From Allotamlana fucoidanivorans (GTDB lineage Bacteria > Bacteroidota > Bacteroidia > Flavobacteriales > Flavobacteriaceae): a stretch of 64,000 nucleotides of DNA. Below, one piece after another: positions 1 through 7,221 of this stretch. Location of the stretch: NCBI RefSeq assembly GCF_006265225.1, contig NZ_VDCS01000012.1:62001-126000 (forward strand). Direction: 5' to 3'. Position 1 is the first letter of the stretch. Every line of letters starts with the position of its first letter. Under the pieces are notes generated by a model that worked only from the letters and a program-made list of their open reading frames with translations, had not been told where the DNA came from and ran no database searches. The translations under genes and the position numbers were made by a program.

Positions 1-1568
1 AAGAAGTTGGTGATGGTGTGTTTACACCGTTTGCAGTAGGGGCTAATTTGGCATTCTCTAATCGGTTTACAGCTCCGACAGGTGGTTTTAGTTTAACCCA
101 TGTTAGAGCCTATACGTATTTAGATAAAATTGAAGAGCTTATCACTGTAATGGTTTATAAAGGAGGCGATTTGCCCCAAGATGGTGTAAAGCTATACGAA
201 CAACAATTTGTAATTAATCAAAGAGTAGATAGTGAATGGATTTATTTCCCTCTAGAACAACCATTTTTCATACCAGAAGGAGAACAATTTTATATAATAG
301 TTACACTTCCTGTTTCTAATAAATATATGGGATTTGATAATTCTGAAGACGAATCTATCCTTGAGGAGAGTTTTTCAGGGGTATATCAAGGTAATGAAAA
401 GTATTACTGGTGGGCAAATTATGTACAAAGCATGCGTGTTCTCTGGAAAATAAGACCCTTAACGGCATCAGGTAAAAACCAGTGGTTAACTCTAGATACG
501 TATGAAGGCGAGGTTTTAGGAGGAGAAACAGTAGCTATTAATGCTACCATAGACCCAGAAATAGCTGGGAAAGGTACACATTCAGGAAAGATTATAGCAA
601 CCTCTAACGATATTAATAATCCAAGAGAGGAGGTAACTATTACCTTAAATGTGAATGGGGCTCCAGAGTTAAATTTCTATCCGAATATTTATAAAGATAC
701 TTTGAATCTTGTTGAAACCGAATCTAAAGTGTTTAATTATTTATTTGAAGATGTTGAAGGAGATGCTATTACTGTTTCTATTGATGATAGTATTAAAGGT
801 ATTGAATATGAGTTGACACAGACCGATGCAAACACAGCTCAGGTTACTGTAGAAACAGATTATGAAAGCGAAGGGAATTATAAAGTACCGCTAGCTTTTA
901 CGGATGCCGTAGGCAATGTGACTAATGATACGATTGTAATTAACGTAATTGAGAAAAACCGTGCTCCAATTTTTAATACAGATTATGAGGTTGTTACCCT
1001 TAATCTCGCTGATAAAAATAGTGCAGTAACCATAGATCCTAACGAGATTTTTACAGATCCTGACGGTGATGTTTTTCAGTTCTTAGCTGGTAATTATAAT
1101 CCAGAGGTTGTTGATATGGCCTTTGGAAATCAGTTCATAAACTTAAACCCTATAAAAGTAGGCACAGGGCAATTGGTTTTTGCTGCAGATGATGGTAAGG
1201 AAGATGGTTTTGTAATTCATTTGGTTTACGTAAATGTAATTGATGATTCAGAAACGGCGTCGGGTGTTCCAGATGGTTTGTTTAATGATGTCCATTTTGA
1301 TGCATCAGATTTGCCAGCCATATTCACTCCAAATCCAGTAGTGAACGGAATGGCTAAACTGTATTACAAACTAGATGAAACTGCTGATGTGAGTATTCAA
1401 CTATTTAATTCAAATGGCCAATTACAATACACAACAAGCAAATCTAATGTGCCAGTTGGTGAACATGTGGAAGTATTATCATTGAATAAGCTAGCACCAG
1501 GTTTTTATATCTGCGTGTTAAATGCAGAGGATAAGGCGTATAAGAGTTTTAAAATAATAGTGAAGTAA
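1..1568 (+). CDS. C-terminal part of a large T9SS-secreted, Ig/cadherin-like domain protein
   Basis: The reading frame is open to the left edge (first full codon at base 3), so the start lies outside the window; the GTG at 18 is only the first start-like codon. The visible 520 or so residues have the make-up of flavobacterial exported proteins: a beta-rich N-terminal stretch, an ASH-like segment (around residues 150-215, WLTLDTYEGEV), two Ig/cadherin-like repeats opened by 'GAPELNF' and 'NRAPIFN', and a C-terminal type A sorting domain (about the last 75 residues, starting near FTPNPV and ending in a Lys-rich 'SFKIIVK'). Such tails direct proteins across the outer membrane by the type IX system and are then removed. 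The catalytic part is missing; an S8 subtilisin-like peptidase is one common partner of this architecture, but that is a guess. Confidence 0.75.
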   Translation, partial: EVGDGVFTPFAVGANLAFSNRFTAPTGGFSLTHVRAYTYLDKIEELITVMVYKGGDLPQDGVKLYEQQFVINQRVDSEWIYFPLEQPFFIPEGEQFYIIVTLPVSNKYMGFDNSEDESILEESFSGVYQGNEKYYWWANYVQSMRVLWKIRPLTASGKNQWLTLDTYEGEVLGGETVAINATIDPEIAGKGTHSGKIIATSNDINNPREEVTITLNVNGAPELNFYPNIYKDTLNLVETESKVFNYLFEDVEGDAITVSIDDSIKGIEYELTQTDANTAQVTVETDYESEGNYKVPLAFTDAVGNVTNDTIVINVIEKNRAPIFNTDYEVVTLNLADKNSAVTIDPNEIFTDPDGDVFQFLAGNYNPEVVDMAFGNQFINLNPIKVGTGQLVFAADDGKEDGFVIHLVYVNVIDDSETASGVPDGLFNDVHFDASDLPAIFTPNPVVNGMAKLYYKLDETADVSIQLFNSNGQLQYTTSKSNVPVGEHVEVLSLNKLAPGFYICVLNAEDKAYKSFKIIVK

Positions 1569-1578
1569 AATTTATAAT

Positions 1579-1615
1579 AAAATGGTTGGAGCATACCATG
1601 TGTTCCAACCATTTT
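1579..1615 (+). terminator. Rho-independent terminator after the T9SS protein
   Basis: A perfect 12-bp stem, AAAATGGTTGGA (1579-1590) with TCCAACCATTTT (1604-1615), encloses a 13-nt loop, 11 bases after the stop codon. The A/T-rich ends make it potentially bidirectional. Confidence 0.8.
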
Positions 1616-1675
1616 AAAAGTTAAGGGATTGATTGACAATAACCAATTAACACCACATCGTTTAACTGAGTTAGT

Positions 1676-2041
1676 ATGTATTGGGATAATTTAAAAATAT
1701 TAAGGAATATGGGGAATCATAATCTAAATTCATCAAAAGACTCACCTGAGGAAGAGTATGAAATTATTAGTGCAGAAGCAAGACATTGTCATGGACAGAA
1801 GAAGGTAACAGGTGAATTAATGATTACTAATAAGCGCATTGTATTCTCTTCAAAACAAAATGAAGATGTTGTATTGGGCTTAGATGAGATTGAGTTAGTA
1901 AAGTCAAATAAACATTTATTTGCTGTAAAAGATAAACTTACCATTATTGGTAAGAAGAAAGAAAATGTATTCTGTCTTAATTATTCAGAAGATTGGATGG
2001 AGCTTATTCAATCTTTACTGCATTCAAGTGCGAATCATTAA
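1676..2041 (+). CDS. Small protein with a GRAM/bacterial-PH-like fold
   Basis: 121 residues, no signal peptide or membrane segment. Residues about 25-110 have the pattern of a GRAM or bacterial PH-like domain: 'GELMITNKRIVFSS', then a short acidic/hydrophobic strand 'LGLDEIELVK', then 'KLTIIGKKKENVFCLNYSEDW'. Such domains bind lipids or proteins; no function can be assigned here. The ATG at 1676 gives the longest form; an ATG at 1709 (MGNHNLNSS) is also possible because the first 11 residues do not look conserved. It is followed 22 nt later by a small membrane protein on the same strand, probably the same transcript. Confidence 0.6.
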   Translation: MYWDNLKILRNMGNHNLNSSKDSPEEEYEIISAEARHCHGQKKVTGELMITNKRIVFSSKQNEDVVLGLDEIELVKSNKHLFAVKDKLTIIGKKKENVFCLNYSEDWMELIQSLLHSSANH

Positions 2042-2063
2042 CAGAAAGAGTATTTAAAAACCT

Positions 2064-2345
2064 ATGACATTTGAATATCTTATAATTTTGGGACTAGCCG
2101 CTTATTATATATTTTTCTATTTAAAAAATAGAAGATATAATACCAATACTACTATGAAATTTTTAGCTGCTTATAGTGCTTTAATAAGCATCATATTATT
2201 GTCCTTTCTAATTGTTTTTGATGGCTTTGATTTATTGTATGCCATGGGGTGGAGTATATTTCAAATTCTATGTGTTATGTTTCTATGTTGCTTGCCCTGT
2301 AGTATGTATTATATATATCTTTCAAAGGCCAAGCGGTTTGGTTGA
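2064..2345 (+). CDS. Small integral membrane protein, unknown function
   Basis: 93 residues with three predicted membrane helices (about 4-20, 32-51 and 62-86), the last one cysteine-rich (CVMFLCCLPC). I do not recognise the family. It lies 22 nt behind the GRAM-like gene and ends about 100 nt before a strong hairpin terminator, so the two genes probably form a bicistron. Confidence 0.5.
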   Translation: MTFEYLIILGLAAYYIFFYLKNRRYNTNTTMKFLAAYSALISIILLSFLIVFDGFDLLYAMGWSIFQILCVMFLCCLPCSMYYIYLSKAKRFG

Positions 2346-2441
2346 TGCAGATACCTTTAACGATTATACCTATTTGAACAGTTTATAATACTTAATAAAA
2401 TAATTCATTTAGTAATCATCGCAGATTTCTGAGTTAGTCCG

Positions 2442-2473
2442 AAAAACCTTGTAACATTGTTATGAGGTTTTTT
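2442..2473. terminator. Hairpin terminator between convergent genes
   Basis: AAAAACCT (2442-2449) pairs with AGGTTTTT (2465-2472); the inner GTAAC/GTTAT bases extend the stem. Runs of A on one side and T on the other allow it to serve both the small membrane-protein gene and the convergent nuclease gene. Confidence 0.7.
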
Positions 2474-2513
2474 ATGTTACAAAAAAAGAGCGCTGTTTGT
2501 GATTATTTAAAAA

Positions 2514-3293
2514 CTAAAACAAATCATTCATAACCTTGGCAAGCCTGATACCTGCAATTTGTAATTGATTTCTAACCGTTTTAAAATGATCGTATGAATA
2601 GCGGTATCTTAAATTGTCACCAGGTTGGGCAGACTTGTAAACCGTTTTGGTGAGTTGGTGTGTTTCATTAACCCAATCAATTATAGAACCTTCTTGGATT
2701 GCTTTTATTTCCTTTTTTGATTTTATGTCAGCATTTTCAGCTAATTCGGCATAACTCATGCCATAGTGTTCAATCATTTCAGAATCCCAAACACGGTGTA
2801 AATTAGAATCTTCATAAAACCATTGCACTTTAAAGTCGTTTCCTCCTTTGTCTTCCTGCAGCCCCACATGCATCGGTTGATGCAAATCACCAATTAAGTG
2901 CACTAAAAGTTTTAAATAAAACGCTTTATCTTCGTCTGAACTGTTTTTATCTGTAATTACATTTTTACAATGCTCAATACCTGATACTAAATCGCCATTA
3001 GGGTTTTTTTTAGAAGTTTCATAATCCTGATTAAAAGGCATGTTGATATAATGCCAACTGTAAAATTTATTATAACGTTTATCTGATTTTATTTCATCTG
3101 CATAGGTAGAAACAAAGGCTAACGACTGTCTTTTTAGTAAGCGTTTTACTTCTCTTTTAGTTTTTCCTTTTAAATAACTATCAGCTATTTTACCTACTAC
3201 ACGATGACCTGTTGGACCCCAAAAGTCGTCAGCGCTTGCAGTTGCGGTACATAAAACGAATGCAGTAAAAACAAAGATATAAATAGATTTCAT
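2514..3293 (-). CDS. Secreted S1/P1-family zinc nuclease
   Basis: 259 residues. Residues 1-21 are a Sec signal peptide ending ATASA. The mature protein should begin close to Trp25, and the family's zinc ligands can be followed through the sequence: W25 and H30 (WGPTGH), D66 (YADE), H81 (WHYINMPF), H132, D136 and H142 (HLIGDLHQPMH), H166 and D170 (HRVWD). All nine usual trinuclear-zinc ligands therefore appear present, so an active phosphodiesterase/3'-nucleotidase degrading single-stranded DNA or RNA outside the cytoplasm is expected. Likely role: scavenging phosphate and nucleosides. It is downstream of the TPR lipoprotein on the same strand (79-nt gap). Confidence 0.92.
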   Translation of the reverse strand: MKSIYIFVFTAFVLCTATASADDFWGPTGHRVVGKIADSYLKGKTKREVKRLLKRQSLAFVSTYADEIKSDKRYNKFYSWHYINMPFNQDYETSKKNPNGDLVSGIEHCKNVITDKNSSDEDKAFYLKLLVHLIGDLHQPMHVGLQEDKGGNDFKVQWFYEDSNLHRVWDSEMIEHYGMSYAELAENADIKSKKEIKAIQEGSIIDWVNETHQLTKTVYKSAQPGDNLRYRYSYDHFKTVRNQLQIAGIRLAKVMNDLF

Positions 3294-3372
3294 AAATTAA
3301 ATTTTGACAAATTTATAAATTCTATTCTGAAGCCATCAGGAAGAATGATTTTGTTAACAATAGTTTAATTTT

Positions 3373-5085
3373 TTATAAAATGTCAAAATCAGCAAAAGCC
3401 CAACTTTTTAAAAGTTCTTTATTAATTTGTTCTAGATTTTCTTGGTCATTTATAGCGGTATAGGCCTTTTTTAGCCCATGATGTGCCCATCCGTTTTTAG
3501 GAAAGTAAAATAAGTCTTTTTTATATGTTTTTATGGCGTCTTCATATTGTTTAGCTTGTATTTGAACTTCCCCTAAATGATGTCTTATCGAGAAAAACCA
3601 GTCTGGAGGTTCATTATAATTTAAGGCATCTTCCATGGCTACAGTTTCTTTAAGTGTTTTTATGCTATCGGTTAAATTGCACTCATGTGCCATAATTTCA
3701 GCATTTAAAACATTATAGGCTATATTTACTAAATCAGCGACATTGTTGATTTCCCAAATAGTGATTTCTTTTAGTTGGGCATTATTTTTTAATGTATTTA
3801 AAGCGTTTAATTCTGCTTTGGCTTGTTCTATATTGCCTTTTCCTAAGTACGCCATACCTTCCGCATAATGTCTTATAGCTTTTGGATATGGTAAATTGTA
3901 AGATTCAAGTTTCATATTCAAAATAGCATCCCACATTTTAAATTTAATAGCAACGTAGTACGGTATGGAGTAATAATGTTGCAAAGTGCCCCATCCAGGT
4001 TCTTTCATAATATCGGGGTGTACATGATTAGATACCTTTTGAGCCCCTATCATGGCCCAATAACTATTACCTTCAAGGGTTGCAGTAGCAGCCAAAAAAT
4101 GATAATTATGCGGGTAATACCCTAAAGGATAAGCACCTTGAGCATGGCAAGCCGAAACATATGTACTATCAGCTTTTACTGCCGCAATATTAGAGAGTGT
4201 GCCTTTATGATATTCGCCAGTTCTTATATAGGTGTGAGAAGGCATGTGTAATAGGTGACCAGACCCAGATACCAGACCATCATCAAATAATTGAGCAGAT
4301 GTATTGGCTCTTTCGGGGGTGTTAGACATTTCAACAGCATGAATATAAAAATGATGCGCTCCTGGGTGCTTTGGGTTGTGTTTTATAATGTCTTCCAGCG
4401 TAGATACAATCTCTGGAGCCCATGGTTTTGGTTGTCCGGATTTATCAAAAAGATCCCAAGGATGTAAATTCATCAAAGATTCTACATAAAATGTTTTAAT
4501 TTCGGCATCCTCGGGGTATTTAGCAGACAGCTTTTTCAAGGCATTGGAATAGGTAATATCTAAAGGCATTCTGTCTTCAGGTGGAACAGGAGCGTAGCGT
4601 TTAGCCATTACTTCAATAAACGCTTGTTCTTTTTTTGAAGCATATTTTGAAAGCGATTTGGCCTTTTGAATAGCTTCATATGCACGTTCATAATTATCGG
4701 GTTCCATCCCTGCATTATAGTTTGGACCTAAAACGTATGCAAATCCGAAATAAGCCATGGCACAGTCTGGCTCTAATTTTGTTGCATAATAAAATGAACG
4801 GGCTGCTTCGGCATGGTTAAAGGCATAAGCAAGTGCTAACCCTTGGTTAAAATAACGTTGCACTAATTCATTACTTGTTGTTATTGGATAATTTACAACA
4901 TCATATCCGTCTAAAAGGGGGGCTACATTATCCGCTGTATACCATTTTGCATCTGTTACAGGTGGTGCACATTTATATTTTGAACTAGACGTTTTAGTAA
5001 CCACAAGTTCAACAGGTTTTTTTTCAGGTTTTTTGCAGGCTGTAAACAAAACTAGGGCAGCTAAAAAAATGAATATGCTTCTCAT
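3373..5085 (-). CDS. TPR-repeat lipoprotein with HMPSH motif, unknown function
   Basis: 570 residues. A lipoprotein signal peptide ends in LFTAC, with Cys17 as the lipidated residue, so the protein is probably anchored in the outer or inner membrane. Helical TPR-like pairs run through most of the chain (for example around 70-115 and 505-555). In the middle are conserved-looking histidine motifs, HHFYIHAVEM (near 243-252) and LLHMPSHTYIRTGEYHKG (near 278-295), seen in a widespread uncharacterised TPR family. The histidines could form a metal site, but no reaction is known to me. It is divergent from the ECF sigma gene. Confidence 0.75.
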   Translation of the reverse strand: MRSIFIFLAALVLFTACKKPEKKPVELVVTKTSSSKYKCAPPVTDAKWYTADNVAPLLDGYDVVNYPITTSNELVQRYFNQGLALAYAFNHAEAARSFYYATKLEPDCAMAYFGFAYVLGPNYNAGMEPDNYERAYEAIQKAKSLSKYASKKEQAFIEVMAKRYAPVPPEDRMPLDITYSNALKKLSAKYPEDAEIKTFYVESLMNLHPWDLFDKSGQPKPWAPEIVSTLEDIIKHNPKHPGAHHFYIHAVEMSNTPERANTSAQLFDDGLVSGSGHLLHMPSHTYIRTGEYHKGTLSNIAAVKADSTYVSACHAQGAYPLGYYPHNYHFLAATATLEGNSYWAMIGAQKVSNHVHPDIMKEPGWGTLQHYYSIPYYVAIKFKMWDAILNMKLESYNLPYPKAIRHYAEGMAYLGKGNIEQAKAELNALNTLKNNAQLKEITIWEINNVADLVNIAYNVLNAEIMAHECNLTDSIKTLKETVAMEDALNYNEPPDWFFSIRHHLGEVQIQAKQYEDAIKTYKKDLFYFPKNGWAHHGLKKAYTAINDQENLEQINKELLKSWAFADFDIL

Positions 5086-5238
5086 GGTTTTGTAAATATT
5101 TGATTTTTAATGGTTTGTTTGAAATAAAGTTATGCAAATTTTACGTAAGTTTAAGATAAAACCAGAATAATTGATTTGATTGTGTGACCTCTTTATAAAA
5201 GTTGTGTCTTATTGTGTGAACCGTTAATTGGCGTGAGC

Positions 5239-5246
5239 TACATTTG
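5239..5246 (+). promoter_or_regulatory. Possible -7 element (TACATTTG) at the sigma factor start
   Basis: TACATTTG fits the Bacteroidota TAnnTTTG consensus but overlaps the TTG codon (5244) taken as the start of the sigma gene. Either the match is fortuitous or translation starts later, at TTG 5286. No convincing -33 element is seen. Confidence 0.25.
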
Positions 5247-5822
5247 AAAACCATAGACAACATTAATAAATTATCTGATGAAGATTTGGTAGATGCTATT
5301 GTAAAAACCAATAATACCTTACTTTTTGAAATTTTGTATGATAGATATGCAGATGTAGTTTACAATAAATGCTTTAGTTTTTCTAAGCATTTAGATGAAG
5401 CAAAAGATTTAACACAAGATGTTTTTTTGAAGCTTTTTGTTAAACTGTCAAGTTTTAAGGGAAAGTCTAAATTTTCAACTTGGTTGTATGCCTTCACCTA
5501 TAATCATTGTGTGAATTATGTAACCAGAAATTCAGCTAAAAAAATTGAAAAACAGTCAGTTCAAATTGAAGATATTAAAAATTTATCGCTAACAGATCAA
5601 AAAGAAGAGTTTAGCTTTTTAGCCATGAGGGTAGATAAGTTGAAGTTGGCTTTAGAATTAATTTCTCCCGAAGAAAAGATGATTTTGTTGTTAAAATATC
5701 AAGATCTTTTATCAATAAAAGAAATAGAAAGTGTTTTAGGTATTGGTGAGAGTGCTGTGAAAATGAGAATAAAGCGCGCTAAAGATAAATTAAAGACTGT
5801 TTATAATGACAATATAGAATAA
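5244..5822 (+). CDS. ECF-type RNA polymerase sigma-70 factor
   Basis: 192 residues. Region 2 is at about 25-95 (LYDRYADVVYNKCF, DEAKDLTQDVFLKLF, FSTWLYAFTYNHCVNY) and region 4 at about 135-185 (LLLKYQDLLSIKEIESVLGIGESAVKMRIKRAKDKL), so it should recruit RNA polymerase to a small promoter set. The TTG at 5244 keeps the conserved 'LSDEDLVDAI' N-terminus. Its TAA overlaps the ATG of a 57-residue protein, and an MscS-like channel follows, so the three genes look like one operon. No anti-sigma factor of the usual FecR or zinc-finger type is next to it. Confidence 0.9.
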   Translation: MKTIDNINKLSDEDLVDAIVKTNNTLLFEILYDRYADVVYNKCFSFSKHLDEAKDLTQDVFLKLFVKLSSFKGKSKFSTWLYAFTYNHCVNYVTRNSAKKIEKQSVQIEDIKNLSLTDQKEEFSFLAMRVDKLKLALELISPEEKMILLLKYQDLLSIKEIESVLGIGESAVKMRIKRAKDKLKTVYNDNIE

Positions 5823-5995
5823 TGGATAATCCGTTTAAACAATTAAATCAGCCGCTTAAGGAAGTTCCAAAAGAACTTAAGTCGAAGGTAATGAATGATA
5901 TTGCTGTGGCTAAGTTGTTAATGGATTTGGCTATGTTATTTTCTGTTGATGCTGCAAAAATTATTGAACAAACTATGAAGAAAAGAAAAAATTAA
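5822..5995 (+). CDS. 57-residue protein coupled to the sigma factor
   Basis: A short ORF (starts MDNPFKQLNQPLK, ends EQTMKKRKN). Its ATG overlaps the sigma stop codon (TAATG), which indicates translational coupling, and its stop is 20 nt before the channel gene. Two amphipathic helices are likely (KELKSKVMNDIAVAKLLMDLAMLF and a short C-terminal one). There is no signal peptide. By position it could be a small modulator of the sigma factor, but no family is recognised. Confidence 0.6.
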   Translation: MDNPFKQLNQPLKEVPKELKSKVMNDIAVAKLLMDLAMLFSVDAAKIIEQTMKKRKN

Positions 5996-6015
5996 CTGAA
6001 CTAAACGATATTAAA

Positions 6016-6843
6016 ATGGAGAAAATAACAGCATGGAATGACGGTGTTATAACATCGCTATCTGCAATGACAGGAGAAGTAGCCAAAGTTATCCCTAATA
6101 TTTTGGGAGCTATAGTGGTTTTGGTTTTAGGTTGGTTGCTTACCAAGGTTATTGTTAGTATTGTGAAAAAAGCACTCAAACTAGCAAAAGCCGATAAACT
6201 TGATGATAAGATTAATGATATTGAACTTTTTGGAAGTAAAAAGTTAAACTTCAATGTGATTACCATCATTACAAATTTTGTAAAGTGGATTTTCTATTTC
6301 ATCATATTAATTGTAGTTACAGATATTTTAAATTTAACCTTAGTTTCAGAGGAAATAAAAAACTTTTTGGGGTATGTGCCGCGGTTATTTTCTGCATTAA
6401 TCATTTTTACCGTTGGGCTGCTTTTAGCAAACTTTATTAAAAAAGCTGTTGTAGCATTTTTTGAATCCATGGATTTGTCTGGAGCCAGACTGATTAGTCA
6501 AATCGTATTCTTATTGCTAATCATTTTTATATCCATTACTGCGTTAAATCAAGCAGGAGTAGATACGGCCATAATAACCAGTAATATTACATTACTACTT
6601 GCTGGTTTTTTGCTAGCTTTTGCACTAGCTTTTGGTTTAGGAGCCCAAAGGGTTATTACAGAATTATTAAAAGCTTTTTATGCAAGGAAAACTTATGAAA
6701 TAGGACAATATATTGAATTTAATGATATACGTGGTGAAGTGTTATCAATAAACCATATTTCGGTAACTTTAAAAACAAAAGAAGGAAAACTAATTGTTCC
6801 TATTAGCGATATTGTAGAGAGCCAAGTAAGTGTTCGGGATTAA
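6016..6843 (+). CDS. Mechanosensitive ion channel, MscS-like with TM-helix repeats
   Basis: 275 residues. Four to five membrane helices (about 25-50, 88-110, 120-145, 160-185, 190-215) include the PF05552-type conserved helix repeats. The last helix is Gly/Ala-rich (ALAFGLGAQ), like MscS TM3, and runs into a small beta domain (YARKTYEIGQYIEF, RGEVLSINHISVTLKTKEG, LIVPISDIVESQV). It probably relieves osmotic pressure or conducts small solutes through the inner membrane. Third gene of the sigma operon, followed by a strong terminator. Confidence 0.9.
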   Translation: MEKITAWNDGVITSLSAMTGEVAKVIPNILGAIVVLVLGWLLTKVIVSIVKKALKLAKADKLDDKINDIELFGSKKLNFNVITIITNFVKWIFYFIILIVVTDILNLTLVSEEIKNFLGYVPRLFSALIIFTVGLLLANFIKKAVVAFFESMDLSGARLISQIVFLLLIIFISITALNQAGVDTAIITSNITLLLAGFLLAFALAFGLGAQRVITELLKAFYARKTYEIGQYIEFNDIRGEVLSINHISVTLKTKEGKLIVPISDIVESQVSVRD

Positions 6844-6901
6844 CTTTAAGTTAGGGTTAAAATTTGGTTGGTTACTTTTCTGAACACCGAATATCTCTAC
6901 C

Positions 6902-6936
6902 GTCCCTTTTCATTAATTTGAAAAGGGACTTTTTTA
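6902..6936 (+). terminator. Rho-independent terminator of the sigma/channel operon
   Basis: GTCCCTTTTC (6902-6911) and GAAAAGGGAC (6920-6929) form a perfect 10-bp stem with an 8-nt loop, followed by six T. Confidence 0.9.
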
Positions 6937-7207
6937 TATACATTGATACCTGAAAAATATTTACAATAACAAATGCAGCATTGAATTTTAAAAAAGGATG
7001 AATTGATATTAAAAACATGATTCAATTTTGAAAATGAAAAAAAACTGCATCAATTCTATGAATAAAGCAATACTTAAGTAAGGGTACAAGAAATTAATGA
7101 AATAAATATTATTTTTACCTCATACCTAGTAGCAGATGGAAGCTTTTAAATGAGCAAACCGCCCCACTAACATCAGTTAATAGCATATGTAAATCTGCAA
7201 GGCAAGA

Positions 7208-7215
7208 TAATTTTG
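7208..7215 (+). promoter_or_regulatory. -7 promoter element of the glucosidase gene
   Basis: TAATTTTG matches TAnnTTTG exactly and ends only 6 nt before the ATG at 7222, so the transcript would be leaderless or nearly so. Confidence 0.5.
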
Positions 7216-7221
7216 TAATTT

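Larger units (their letters stand above)
6844..7221. other. 378-nt intergenic region: terminator, then promoter of the glucosidase gene
   Basis: The left part holds the terminator of the sigma/channel operon and the right end a TAnnTTTG promoter. Between them (about 6940-7200) the DNA is very AT-rich, with a TTAAG-type palindrome near 7070-7080 (ACTTAAGT) and an imperfect inverted repeat around TTGAT/ATTCAA near 7000-7030. I see no ORF or structured RNA that I can support. Confidence 0.5.

Noticed and set aside
2450-2464. TGTAACATTGTTAT similar to the Crp/Fnr-like palindrome
   Set aside because: It is the inner part of a terminator stem between convergent genes, with no promoter beside it.
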